NCBI RefSeq assembly: GCF_001659605.2
Contig: NC_035174.2
Span: 6,822,389-6,886,388, forward strand
Direction: 5' to 3'
Length of the DNA stretch: 64,000 bases
From: Manihot esculenta
Taxonomy: Eukaryota; Streptophyta; Magnoliopsida; Malpighiales; Euphorbiaceae
Position numbers and translations under genes: made by a program. This document shows, in pieces, positions 1 to 10,273 of the stretch (position 1 is its first letter; each line of letters opens with the position of its first letter). The notes beneath the pieces are model-generated. The model saw only the letters and a program-made list of their open reading frames with translations, was not told the origin of the DNA and did no database searches.

Positions 1-479
1 GAAATGTCATTGTTAAACTGACACACTAGCACATACAGAAGGAGCACAGAAGCAAGTGCCCCACTGCCTTTTTTTTCCCCAAATTTGTTGCATGTATAGT
101 CGCCCATATACAAACATATAAGTGCACTTATTTTTGCCCTCGCCAACAAATATTTATGCACCATTTATTTGTATGCCATGCCAAAGCTTGAAAACCAATG
201 CCTCAAAATCTGCAAGAGATAAGTCATACCAGAACAAAATGTCTCCCACAAATGACCGAAGCTCTTACACGTGAAGTATCAAGCAGAAGATTTGTAGAAA
301 CAAGTGCAAAATTATTAGGGCAACAGAATTCTGACTGTTTGCATTGATGAAAGGAATCTTTAGCAGGAAAGTTTATGCAACAATACACAAGTGATCCCTC
401 TGTAACAGACCATCCATGTGAAGAAAGGATTCTAACGGCCAATCTTCAATCCCAAAGAATATTTAAACCCCACATTCAG
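1..479. other. 3' flank of the PPR gene, no gene seen
   Basis: I see no convincing coding sequence here. The stretch lies immediately downstream of the minus-strand PPR stop codon and probably includes its 3' untranslated region. Short open frames on both strands have no recognisable domain. Confidence 0.4.
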
Positions 480-2438
480 TCACCAGAAATTACCACAAGA
501 GCATGTCCCATTACAGAAATGATGAAATCTCATGTTATCCCTAACAACAATGTCTCTCTTCGTGATTTGAGATGCACCACACATTACTAAGTGGCAATCT
601 TCACAAATTCTTAAGTTCTTCATAATCCTTATAGAGCAACCAGGATTCATACTGATCAACCCAAATGCTAAAGCTAATTTCTCACTATGAGTAATCAGTA
701 TACGTCTCTTTTCTTCATCACTCACATCATAAGGAACAGAACTCAGTTTTGGTTGGTACCCTGTAGCCTCCAATCTATCCAGAAGATCCATTAGCACTTG
801 CTTAATCTCACTAGACATTGGATGGGTCATATCCCCTGAAAAGAACTCATGAATCACTCCTTTCCTTGGTTCAATCCAGCTACATCCAGGATTTTTCTTC
901 AGACCTTTCCTTCTCATAAGTTTCCTTGCCCATGAAACATCAAGCCACCTTCCAGCTGATGCATATATGTTAGAAAGCATGATGTAATTTCCAATGGCAT
1001 TGGGTTCAAGCTCAAACAAATGGCTAGCTGCGATTGTAGCAATGTCAGGATTGCCATGGATGCGACAAGCTCCAAGCAGCGCTCCCCACACTCCTCCATG
1101 GGGCTCAATTGGCATTGTTTTAACAAGTTCTAGGGCCTCTTCTAAACGCCCAGCTCGTCCAAGCAGATCCACTATGCAAGTATAATGATCAGCTGATGGT
1201 TTAACACCATAACATTTCTCCATAGAATCAAATATGCTCATACCTTCATCGACCATACCTCTATGAACACACGCAGTTAGAACCCCAATAAAGGTAACCT
1301 TGTTTGGTTTTATCTCCGTCTTAACCATTTCGTTAAACAATTTAATTGCATCATCCGCACGACCATGCACGGAAAAACCCATAATCATTGAGCTATATGA
1401 AAACACGTTCCTATCATTCATTCCGGCAAAAACTTTATAAGCATCCTCGACATTTCCGCACTTTGAGTACATATCGATCAAAGCTGATCCCAGGACAACA
1501 CTGTGACCAGCAGCAGACCCACGTTTCTCAACGATATCACGAATCCAATCAGCATATTTAGCTGCACCTAATTGAGCACAAGCCGAAATAACACCAATCA
1601 AAGTTACTTCATCAGTTCCAACACCAGCGTTCTGCATTCTCTCAAAAAACTCTATGGCCTCTCTCGGCCTAGCATTTTGTGCAAAACCTGTAACCATTGC
1701 TGTCCAAGCCATCATATCCTTCACGGGCAAGCCATCAAACAACTCCCTTGAAGTTTCCATATCGCCAATCTTTGCATAAGCAACAATTAACCCCGTCCAA
1801 GAAATCACATCCTTGTCAGGCATTTCATCAAACACTTTACGCCCGCACTCCAAAAACCCGCATTTTATATACATATCAATCAAAGTATTCCCGACGAACA
1901 AATCAGAGCAAAACCCACCAATCAAAATCGACTGTGCATGCATCTGCCTCCCCAAACTTACATCCAACAGTGCACTACACGCCTTAAGAATAGCTGAAAA
2001 CGTAAATGACACAGGCCTAACACCTTCTGTTCTCATCAAACCATACAATTTAATAGATTCGCTTAAAGGTCCTTGGAGTGAATAACCCCGAATGACAGCA
2101 GAGTAAAGAAATGGATTAGGACACTTGACCTGATCAAATATGGAGCGAGGGTATGGGTCCATGGGAACATTGAGGTTGGTGAGCGTCCGTACGAGTTTGG
2201 TGACGACATAGCAACACTGGTCAAGGCCTGTACGTAAAATGTGATTGTGGACTTGTTTGATTTGAGCGAGGTTGGTGCAGGCATCAAGGGTGGAGACGAG
2301 TTGGGACTCTAGGAGACTCAGCTGTTGTTGAAGCTGAGAAAAAGGAACGAAAGTAGGCGTAAGTTTGTATTGAGAGAGCTGTTTGGGCAGATAGGAAATG
2401 GAATTAGTTGAGAAGAATTTGCGAGAGAGAGTGAACAT
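480..2438 (-). CDS. PLS-class pentatricopeptide repeat protein, E/DYW subgroup
   Basis: Single-exon gene of 652 residues. The N-terminus (MFTLSRKFFSTNS...) is basic and Ser/Thr-rich like a mitochondrial or plastid targeting peptide. Tandem P, L and S type PPR motifs run from about residue 50 to 480 (for example FVGNTLIDMYIKCG, VTFIGVLTACVHRG). They are followed by an E region (WGALLGACRIHGN), the PG box (PGCSWIE) and a DYW deaminase-like domain with HSE at about 584-586, CEDC at about 612-615 and CSC at about 646-648. Family members bind organellar transcripts and the DYW domain performs C-to-U editing. The last three residues read NFW instead of DYW, while the zinc and glutamate residues look intact. 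Lack of introns is typical of the family. It resembles Arabidopsis At5g44230 in layout, but I cannot confirm orthology. The ATG at 2438 gives a plausible transit peptide. Confidence 0.95.
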   Translation of the reverse strand: MFTLSRKFFSTNSISYLPKQLSQYKLTPTFVPFSQLQQQLSLLESQLVSTLDACTNLAQIKQVHNHILRTGLDQCCYVVTKLVRTLTNLNVPMDPYPRSIFDQVKCPNPFLYSAVIRGYSLQGPLSESIKLYGLMRTEGVRPVSFTFSAILKACSALLDVSLGRQMHAQSILIGGFCSDLFVGNTLIDMYIKCGFLECGRKVFDEMPDKDVISWTGLIVAYAKIGDMETSRELFDGLPVKDMMAWTAMVTGFAQNARPREAIEFFERMQNAGVGTDEVTLIGVISACAQLGAAKYADWIRDIVEKRGSAAGHSVVLGSALIDMYSKCGNVEDAYKVFAGMNDRNVFSYSSMIMGFSVHGRADDAIKLFNEMVKTEIKPNKVTFIGVLTACVHRGMVDEGMSIFDSMEKCYGVKPSADHYTCIVDLLGRAGRLEEALELVKTMPIEPHGGVWGALLGACRIHGNPDIATIAASHLFELEPNAIGNYIMLSNIYASAGRWLDVSWARKLMRRKGLKKNPGCSWIEPRKGVIHEFFSGDMTHPMSSEIKQVLMDLLDRLEATGYQPKLSSVPYDVSDEEKRRILITHSEKLALAFGLISMNPGCSIRIMKNLRICEDCHLVMCGASQITKRDIVVRDNMRFHHFCNGTCSCGNFW

Positions 2439-2561
2439 TATACACTAGTTGTTAATAGTTACGCTGCCATTGATTGTCCACTGAGGTTTAAACTTTAGAG
2501 ATGGAAATAATGGCGGCAACGGCAGCAATGGCGCTCTTCAGCTCTGCCCTGTCTGCAGCGG

Positions 2562-2982
2562 CAGGGGTGAGCAGTATTCGGTTCAAACCGAAAAAACCGA
2601 CCGAATCGAACCGATTTAAAAATTTGGTTCGGTTTTTTACGGTTCGGTTCGGTTTTGATCAAGAAAAAACCGAAAAAACCGAACCGAACCGATTAGTAAT
2701 AATAATATGTTTTTTCAATAATATATAGAAATTAAATCATATTAAAATTAAAATATTTTAATTAAATTTTAAAATATTAAAAATAAAGTGTAAAAAATAA
2801 AAAAATTATTAAAAATCGAAACCGATCAAACCGAACCGAACCGAACCGAATCAAACCGGTTCGGTTCGATTCGGTTTCTAACCAAAATCGGTTCGGTTCG
2901 GTTTTTATAAACACTCAAATTTCGGTTTTCGGTTTATTCGGTTCGGTTCGGTTTTGAACCGAACCGACCGAATGCTCACCCC
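2562..2982. mobile_element. hAT-like MITE, GGTTCGG-rich (copy A, young)
   Basis: A 421-bp element with inverted ends: it opens CAGGGGTGAGCAGTATTCGG and closes CCGAATGCTCACCCC. The flanks TGCAGCGG (2554-2561) and AGCAGCGC (2983-2990) match at 6 of 8 positions, consistent with the 8-bp target duplication of hAT transposons. Both arms are arrays of GGTTCGGTTCGG / CCGAACCGAACC and the centre is AT-rich (about 2695-2815). It encodes no transposase. Copies B, C and D at about 38.5, 7.3 and 29.5 kb share its ends or interior. Confidence 0.8.
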
Positions 2983-3512
2983 AGCAGCGCCCGAGGTACT
3001 TGGGCTATAGTCTCTTGTATTTGGGCCCAGGTTCAGCAAGATAAAATAAATAAATAAATTTATTAACTAAGTTTTTTTTTTTTCAGGTTTTATTAAGAAA
3101 ATTTGGGCATGTAAAAATAATTGTACCGAATAAAAGTTACTAAAATTTTATAAAATGAATATTTTCACTTATAAAATAGTATTTAAAAAAATTGTTGCAT
3201 GTTGTCTGTCAAATACATTTCCAATAAAGCTCCCATTTACATTATCAATTTAAAGAATAAAAAATAATTTTTAATATAACGACGTGATATTTATGTTTTT
3301 AATTTAAATTTTAAAAATAATTTTTTTAATAAAATACTATAAATACATACAAAATTTAAAATCACTTAATTAAAATTTTTTATCTTATATCCCACATAAA
3401 TCTCAGTATGATTATTGATTTGACATTTTTCAATTTTAATACTTACGTTTTTTTAAAATTAAACCAAATAATACAGTTTTTTGTTTTTTGCTTTCATAAC
3501 ACTAACTATTGC

Positions 3513-4712
3513 TAGGTATGTCAGGCGGGCGGGTTTTCACGGGTATCCAATCCGTCCAAACCCTATTAAGACGGATTTGGGTTTTTGCAAAAAGGATTTG
3601 GACGGATTCGGGTTTGAAAAATTTTACCCGTCTCGGATTCGGGTAGGGTTCGGAATTAGACTATCAATACCCGTTACCCGAACCCGATTAGTATATAACA
3701 AAACTAACCCTAACCCTAATCCTTAATTCCTTTTTTTTTTTTCATTTTCATTTCTCTCTCTCCGTCGGCGCCTCTCTCCCTGCTTCCCTTCCCATAATTC
3801 CCAATCGGCCTCTCTCCTCCACTTCACTGATAACTGCCGGCGCAGGCCGGTCAGCATCGGCGACATCTCTTTTCTCTCCCTAGTGACCATAAATCTTCTT
3901 CTCCCTCAGTCATCAATATCTCCTTTTCTCTCCAGTCGGTAACATCTCTCACTCTCCCCCATTTCACTCCCAATCGACACTGGCGATGTCTCATTTCTCT
4001 CACCACTCGACGATAAATCTTCTCTCTCCCGATATCTCCTTCTCTCTTTCCAGTGGTCACATCTCCCACTTCTCAATCGGAGACAACTCTTCCCTCTCCC
4101 CCACTTCACCGATGACTGCTGGAGATAACCCTTGCCTCTCCATAATCGGCGTCGGCGACATCTCCTTTGGCTGAAATTCTTTTCAGGTTTGCAATCAAAT
4201 TTTTTAATAATCAAGATCTTTTATGTGCATATTATTAAAGAATTTTTAGTTGCTATTAAAGAATTTTAGAATTTATGAACTATTAATTTAATTATTTGGA
4301 TATTTGCTATTTGATTATTGTTCTCCAATATTTCTACTGCTGGGTATTTCTTCAATATTTCTGCTGGGTATTTCTCCAATATTTCTACTGCTCGGTTGTG
4401 CATATCTTAGAGATAATTTTAGATTGAATAGATAATTGAGATTGATATTCAGGTTGTGCTTTTAATTCAGGGTTTGATATTTAGGTTATCAGATCTAAAT
4501 TTTTAAATTTTTTTCATTGAATTGAATTTAAAAAAATCGGGTTTGGTCAAGTTCAGGTATTGTACGGATATTGTTAAACGGATTTGGAACAGGTACCGAT
4601 AATAAAATTAAAATACTAAACCGATTTGGGACAGGTTCGGAAATTTTATATATAATCGGGTTCAGGTTTAGGTGTCTCAATTTCGCGGGTACCTTATCCG
4701 TTTACATCCCTA
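3513..4712. mobile_element. non-autonomous hAT-like element, 1.2 kb
   Basis: The element is bounded by ACTATTGC (3505-3512) and ACTATTAC (4713-4720), a 7/8 match typical of a hAT target duplication. It begins TAGGTATGTCAGGCGGGCGG and ends CGTTTACATCCCTA, so the termini are inverted (TAGGNATGT). Subterminal regions at both ends are rich in CGGGT/ACCCG and CGGATTTGG motifs, as in hAT transposase-binding regions. The core (about 3720-4180) is pyrimidine-rich with degenerate repeated phrases such as GGCGACATCTC and ATAAATCTTC. I find no transposase frame. The core may be captured host 5'-leader-like sequence. Confidence 0.75.
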
Positions 4713-4969
4713 ACTATTACAATAATAATAAAAATAAATAGATTGAAATTGATGGACCATTTAACAATAATTCAGCATTATCTGCCTCTTCATAATTGTT
4801 TATTAGGCATGTGAACTGAATTCATTTATAATTTAGAGATAACTCTCACAACATATATATATATATATATAATTGAGTTGGTGTCATATCTAATTCTATA
4901 AATAATGAATTTATTATTTAGAGTTTGATTATCATTAATAAAATTTTGTATAATAATAAAATAAAAATA

Positions 4970-5030
4970 TATTTCCCTGATACTGATTTTTTCCCTGATA
5001 ACAACGGTATTTCCCTGATACTGATTTTTT
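4970..5030. repeat. short direct repeat, two 23-bp copies
   Basis: The same 23 bases, starting TATTTCCCTGATACTG, occur at 4970-4992 and 5008-5030, 38 bases apart. They sit exactly at the 5' boundary of the LINE fragment that follows and may be a by-product of its insertion. Confidence 0.7.
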
Positions 5031-6086
5031 ACAAGGTGAAAGAAGGATATAGACTTGCTATAGATGAAGCGGACCATCAGTTTTATTTGAATGATGATAT
5101 GTGGGAACGAATTTGGAAGGTGAAGGTACCAGCAAAAGTCAATTTTTTTATATGGAGAGTACTTCGTGGGTGCTTACCTTGTAATTTTAATTTGAGGAAG
5201 CGTAAGGTTGAAGTACAGGATGCTTGCATTGTTTGTGGCTTATTCCAGGAAACCGAGTTACACCTGCTTCATGATTGTAATCACGCCCAAGCTGTGTGGG
5301 TGTCTTCCATAATAGGATGGGAACCCATACATGATCTTAAAATATAGTTTTCTAATCTTATTCTGACAGGTACACATACCCAGAAAGAAGAATTATTTAT
5401 GTTGTCTTGGAGTCTATGGCACAGCAGGAATCAATTATTATGGCAGCAGAAGCATGAAGATTCTTTGGTGGTTCTTCATAGAGCCCGGTCAACTTTACAA
5501 CAATGGCAGAATGCTCAACTAAAGCCGAAGGAGAATGTAGTGGCATTGGCGCGTAATAGACAATGGATAGCACCAGAAATTGGAAAGTTCAAATGCAATA
5601 TTGACATAGCTATTTTGACAAACAGCAGGTTCGGGTTGGGTTTTATTCTGCGTAATCATCAGGGGTTATGTGAGGCTGGAAAGATTGAAGCTATTTATGG
5701 GAATGCTGACCCAACGATAGGAGAGGCGTTATGTTTCAGAGAAGCACTAAGTTGGTTGAAAACATTGCCATATCATCATGTTACTGTGGAGACGGATTGC
5801 CAGGTAGTAACGAAAGCCTTGATATCTCAAGATAATGAGGTTTTATCTTATTTTCAGAGTATTATCGTTGATTGTAAAGCTCTATTAGATGAGCTACCGA
5901 ATGTGAGTTTTCGTTTTGTGTATAGATCAGCGAATCATGTTGCCCATTGTTGTGCAAGAGCGGCTGGTTCCATGTCTGGTCTTTCTTGGGGGGTATGCCC
6001 TCCTAATTTTCTGTATGAGGCTTTGATGATGGATTTTAATAATATGCGCTAATAGCGCGAAGCCAAACATTTTCAAAAAAAAAATT
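5031..6086 (+). mobile_element. 5'-truncated LINE (non-LTR retrotransposon) fragment with zf-RVT and RNase H domains
   Basis: This is the 3' part of ORF2 of a plant L1-type LINE. Residues encoded at about 5035-5340 form the zinc-binding zf-RVT domain (VPAKVNFFIWRVLRGCLP, then CIVCG and HLLHDC). About 5570-6050 encodes an RVT_3-type RNase H domain with KCNIDIA, GEALCFREAL, ETDCQVV and NHVAHCCAR, which keeps the expected Asp, Glu and Asp positions. One in-frame TAG at 5345-5347 separates the two halves; reading continues in the same frame (FSNLILTGTHTQKEELF...). The endonuclease and polymerase parts are missing. An A-run at about 6075-6084 marks the 3' end. This is a dead-on-arrival copy. Confidence 0.88.
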
Positions 6087-6587
6087 ACTAGTAAATTATT
6101 ATTTTTAGAAATATTTATTCTATTTTATTTTTACTTTAATATATTTTATTAATCATAAAATAACTAATAGACAAATAAAAATCACGGGATGACTATTGAG
6201 TTATTGACACTTAGAGTGTAGTCGAACTCTTGTAAGAGAGTAAATTCAAAATCTATGTGTGGAGTAGGAAAATAAGTTATGTCACGATCCTATGCGCTGA
6301 AAGGAAATTAAATGTACGCTCGTACATACGACTAATAATAAATGGCATTATAACAGAATGATAGTATGCATCATTAAAAAATAAAAAAAAATTAAAAAAA
6401 AATATAAACTATTGAAATTAAACTTACTCATTCATACTAAAATCTTATCTCTTTCTAAATTTCATATCGTCACATTTTATATATTATTTAAATTTATTTT
6501 TATTTCATGCTATAAAAAAATTTTTTATGAAACATAGCTTCATTTAGTGAAAATTTTTAAATTTGATAAGTAACTTAAAATTTAATA

Positions 6588-6653
6588 TATTTAATGGGTC
6601 TCAATTATATTTAAAAAAAATATTTAATGGGTCTCAATTATATTTAAAAAAAA
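6588..6653. repeat. 33-bp perfect tandem duplication
   Basis: Two adjacent copies of a 33-base unit (TATTTAATGGGTCTCAATTA plus an A-rich end) at 6588-6620 and 6621-6653. Confidence 0.85.
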
Positions 6654-7252
6654 GACCAATAATAATAATAAAAAGCATAAAAGAGAATGATATTAACATT
6701 ATTAAATTTTTAATAATTAATTAATAAATCTCAATTCAGCAGCGCCAAAATCATGAAGTATCAAATCGAAGTCATAATTGAAATCAAATGAAAACTTATA
6801 ATAATTGAATCGAATAAAAGAAAAGAAAAGAAAGCTTATAATTGAGTAATTAGGCAATTCTAGATATTAAATTAGAAATTAATTAATGGAAGCCACATGG
6901 TATTATATGTTATATAAATAGAAATAATATTTTAAAAAAATGAGAATAATTAATAAAGATTATCTGTTTAGTGGATACAAAGCCAATTTATTCAGTTAGA
7001 AGGTCACTAAATAAATATTGACCCTTTACCTTATGGAAGCAAAATTGGCATATTTTTATTAGCCTTCCAACCTCAACAACTCCGATATGCCACGTCATTT
7101 TTGAACAACTTCCCAAACTCCTGCCAGGTCAAACGACTGCGTACCAACCCCACCATACTTCCCCAAATTTCTATCGAATCTAGCTCCGCTAGGCTCAATT
7201 CGGCTCCACTCGGCTTCACTTTAACTAAATAGAGTCAAATTACGGTAATTAG

Positions 7253-7695
7253 AATAAACAGTATTCAATTTAAATTAAAAAAATTAATTAAATAAAAATA
7301 ATTTAAAATTTTAATTAAATTTTTTAATATTTTAATTTAATTTAATTTTTAATTTTAAAAAATTTTAATTATTTTAATTGAGTTCGATTTTAATTAAAAA
7401 ATTAAAACAAATCGATTAATGATAATAATATATTATTTTTAATAATATAAAAAATTAGATCAGATTAAAATATTCTAATTAAATTTTAAAATATTAAAAA
7501 TAAAATATAAAAAATAAAAATTTATTAAAAATTTAAATCAATCAAACTGAATTAAATTAAATTGAATCAAACTAACTCAGTTCGATTTGATTTTTAATTA
7601 AAATTAATTTAATTTTTATAAATAATTAAATTTTAATTTTTAATTTATTTAATTTAATTTAATTTTAAATCGAACCGACTTGATTTAATAGTAAC
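7253..7695. mobile_element. decayed copy (C) of the GGTTCGG hAT-like MITE
   Basis: The left end ACAGTATTCAATTTAAATTA aligns with GCAGTATTCGGTTCAAACCG of copy A. The AT-rich centre (near 7415-7540) aligns closely with 2690-2815. The right end TTTTAAATCGAACCGACTTG aligns with TTTTGAACCGAACCGACCGA. Almost all differences are C to T or G to A, so the GGTTCGG arrays have turned into AATTTAATTT. This is the expected outcome of cytosine methylation and deamination in an old silenced copy. Confidence 0.7.
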
Positions 7696-7928
7696 TATAG
7701 AGTTTTGAACCAGATTGAAAATAAATTACTCAAATTATTGCACTCCATTTATATGTATATATATTAAAAATAAAGACTTGTAAATAAAATTCAACCCTTA
7801 TCAAAATTATATTAATTTTAATAAAATTTTTTATTTTATATAAATTTTACATTATATATTTTTTTATTAATAACCTCTCACATTATACATTAAAAATGCC
7901 TACCAATTTAAAAATATATATATAAATG

Positions 7929-8012
7929 TTTTTTTTTTTTTTTTAAATAGGGGTGGGGAGTCAAACCTTTGACCTCACAAGACTACAAGGATGCACTTTC
8001 CACCAGACTAAA
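7929..8012 (-). mobile_element. tRNA-derived SINE-like unit (1)
   Basis: Read on the minus strand, this carries a box-A-like TAGTCTGGTGG (8000-8010). About 35 bases further is a box-B-like GGTTTGACTCC (7957-7967; consensus GGTTCGANTCC). An A-run follows (7929-7944 on the plus strand as T). Order and spacing match the internal RNA polymerase III promoter of a tRNA-derived SINE. No target duplication was identified. Confidence 0.45.
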
Positions 8013-9274
8013 TCTTTATCTTCTATATTTGAAATTAATTAAATTAAAAGAAATATACTGTTCATTAATAAAGACAAAGCAAGTTTCAGTTTTATGGATT
8101 TGAAATACAAGATTTAAGCAATTGAAATTAATTAATTTTAAATCACTTAGAAATGAAAAAGTAATTTATTTAAAAATGAATTTTCTTAGTTTTTATTATA
8201 TAAAAAATTATAAATCATATTACGAAGATAAAAAGCAAAGTCATTTTTTTAAAAAAATTAAATTGGAGAATGAATTTTGATGAAGTTATAAGAAAAGTCT
8301 TCTCATTAATTAAGAACTTGATGATTAATTAAACTATTGAGTTTAGTGGAAAATATAAATATAGTCCAACTTTACTTCAGTTGATGATCCTAATAAGAAT
8401 AAGCAATTACTAATCATGGCAAAGTGGTACTCCTTTTATAATTTTTATCTATTTTTTTATTATTATTTATTTTTTAAATTATAATAATATATAAATTAAT
8501 TATTATAATTCTATTTAATCCATATTTGTTTCTGCTCGATTGGAATTTAATATTTTATCAGTTTTCCTTTTTTTTTTTTTTTTTTTTTGCAGCAATGATT
8601 ATTAAAATTTTCTTGAAAGCTAAGAATACAATCACTTGCCATGTGAAGCCTAACCGATACGGCAGAGAGGCTTTGATTCATCCAACTCTAGCTTTTCTTT
8701 TGAGTTCATGTAATCATACGGATAAATATTTATAATTATTGATTTTTTAAAAAAAATTATTAAATAGTTATAATTTTGTAAATTAATTATTAAATTATTA
8801 TTATTATTATTACAATAAGAAATAGTTTGGAATCGAAGCAATCCCTCCAAGAAAAAACAAAGAAGTATTCATTGAGAATAACAAGTGAGATAAATAAAAG
8901 AAGCCAAAGCCATTCAAGTCCAACCCATATGGAGAAAACAACACAACACATGATGAAGCCAAGTTTCCTAATGTTGGCCAACTATACTAAATTACAAAAA
9001 TATTGAGATAGGGAGAACATAAAACTCAATGAAAACCAAAGAGACTCATTGTTAAAAACAATGCTCAAACAACTCCTTCTCTACTAGATTTTTTGTTAGC
9101 TTTTTAGTTGGCCTGTCTATTCATTCAACATAACCAAACCCTCTTTGATCCTCCAACCTACCGTAGAGCAGAAAAGAAGAAAACCCATTTAAAGAAAACT
9201 TGCAAATTAAAAGGAGAAGCAATTGCCTTGTTCACTAAGCTCATTCACAACCCAATCTCCCATCTCCCTTCTCA

Positions 9275-10273
9275 ATGGAAGATAACCCAAGAATTCCCAT
9301 GGAAACTGCTGCAAAGATCATCAGAAGATCAATCTACACTTTCCTTCAAAACTATCAATTCTTCACCTCAGTTGCAGCTCTTCTTGCCTTCCCTTTTTCT
9401 GTCTCAATTCTGCTCTCTCAAGCCTTAGTCCCCTCTTCAACATATCTCTTGCCAACGGTTTACAATCGCTTGCAGAATCTCTTCCTTGCTGCAGGATTCC
9501 CACTGTCATCAGAGTTCTTCACCATTCTTAATCTCAAGCTATCTCAAACAATCTCTTCATCAATCTTCACTCTTCCCTTCACCCTCACTTTCTTTCTTTT
9601 TGCAAAAGCATCTGTCATTCAAGCTCTTAATCGCCATAAACAATCTTCGCCACCTTCTTGTATTTCCATTTTTAATCCTCTCCTCTTCACCTATGTCTGC
9701 AACTCCATCTTGATCATCTCTGCGAATGCAACAGCCTTCTGTCTTTTATTCATTTCTTTCAACTTTCTTGAAGGATTTGGCTTCTCTTCGCGCAACAATC
9801 TTCTCCTCCTTTCAGCGGCTGGAATAGTTCTTTATTCTGTTCTTCTTGCCAATGCACTCATAATAAGCAATTTTTCTTTGGTTTTATCCGGCACAGAAAG
9901 ATCCAGCGGATGCCTGGCGATTCTCAAGGCCTGTGTAATGATTCGTGGAAGGACTGCAACAGCACTGGCGCTTGCCCTGCCTGTCAATTTAGCACTGGCT
10001 GGGATTGAGGCTCTGTTTCAATACAGAATTGTGAGAGCTTCTCATAGAGGCCAGACACCTTCTTCTTTGATGGCTCTTGAAGGGATGTTAATCGCATACA
10101 TGTATTCCATCATTCTTGTTCTTGATACAATTGCTACGTGCATCTTCTTCAAAACCTGTAAGCAAAGTTCTTGCGTGGATCAAGAAGGCAGGTACCCTTA
10201 CAAGATTGAAATTGCAGGAGAAGATATTAATGCTGGTCATGTAAGCTTAAAGGTCTCGCACGAGCTTCCGTAA
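9275..10273 (+). CDS. multi-pass plant membrane protein, function unknown
   Basis: Single-exon gene of 332 residues. I do not recognise an experimentally defined family. The protein is strongly hydrophobic with about six likely membrane segments, near residues 29-51, 92-111, 133-160, 172-200, 225-245 and 265-290. A short polar N-terminus (MEDNPRIPMETAAKIIRRS) precedes them, and a hydrophilic tail of about 40 residues follows, with CKQSSCVDQEGRYPYKIEIA. There is no signal peptide of classic form. The layout is like that of a plant-specific group of uncharacterised transmembrane proteins. The start at 9275 is the first ATG of the frame and precedes the conserved-looking amphipathic stretch. The leader upstream is pyrimidine-rich (CCCAATCTCCCATCTCCC). 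Confidence 0.85.
   Translation: MEDNPRIPMETAAKIIRRSIYTFLQNYQFFTSVAALLAFPFSVSILLSQALVPSSTYLLPTVYNRLQNLFLAAGFPLSSEFFTILNLKLSQTISSSIFTLPFTLTFFLFAKASVIQALNRHKQSSPPSCISIFNPLLFTYVCNSILIISANATAFCLLFISFNFLEGFGFSSRNNLLLLSAAGIVLYSVLLANALIISNFSLVLSGTERSSGCLAILKACVMIRGRTATALALALPVNLALAGIEALFQYRIVRASHRGQTPSSLMALEGMLIAYMYSIILVLDTIATCIFFKTCKQSSCVDQEGRYPYKIEIAGEDINAGHVSLKVSHELP

Larger units (their letters stand above)
6087..9274. other. AT-rich intergenic region with decayed repeats
   Basis: No gene is supported here. The stretch contains a tandem duplication (6588-6653), a decayed MITE copy (7253-7695), a SINE-like unit (7929-8012) and a T-run near 8570-8588. The bases just before 9275 probably belong to the promoter and leader of the membrane-protein gene. 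Confidence 0.5.

Noticed and set aside
3710..3722. CCCTAACCCTAATCC resembling plant telomere repeats
   Set aside because: Only two imperfect units, inside the hAT-like element; not an interstitial telomere tract.
9108..9428. 106-codon frame overlapping the start of the membrane-protein gene
   Set aside because: It overlaps the real gene in another frame and has no domain; its first part lies in the leader.
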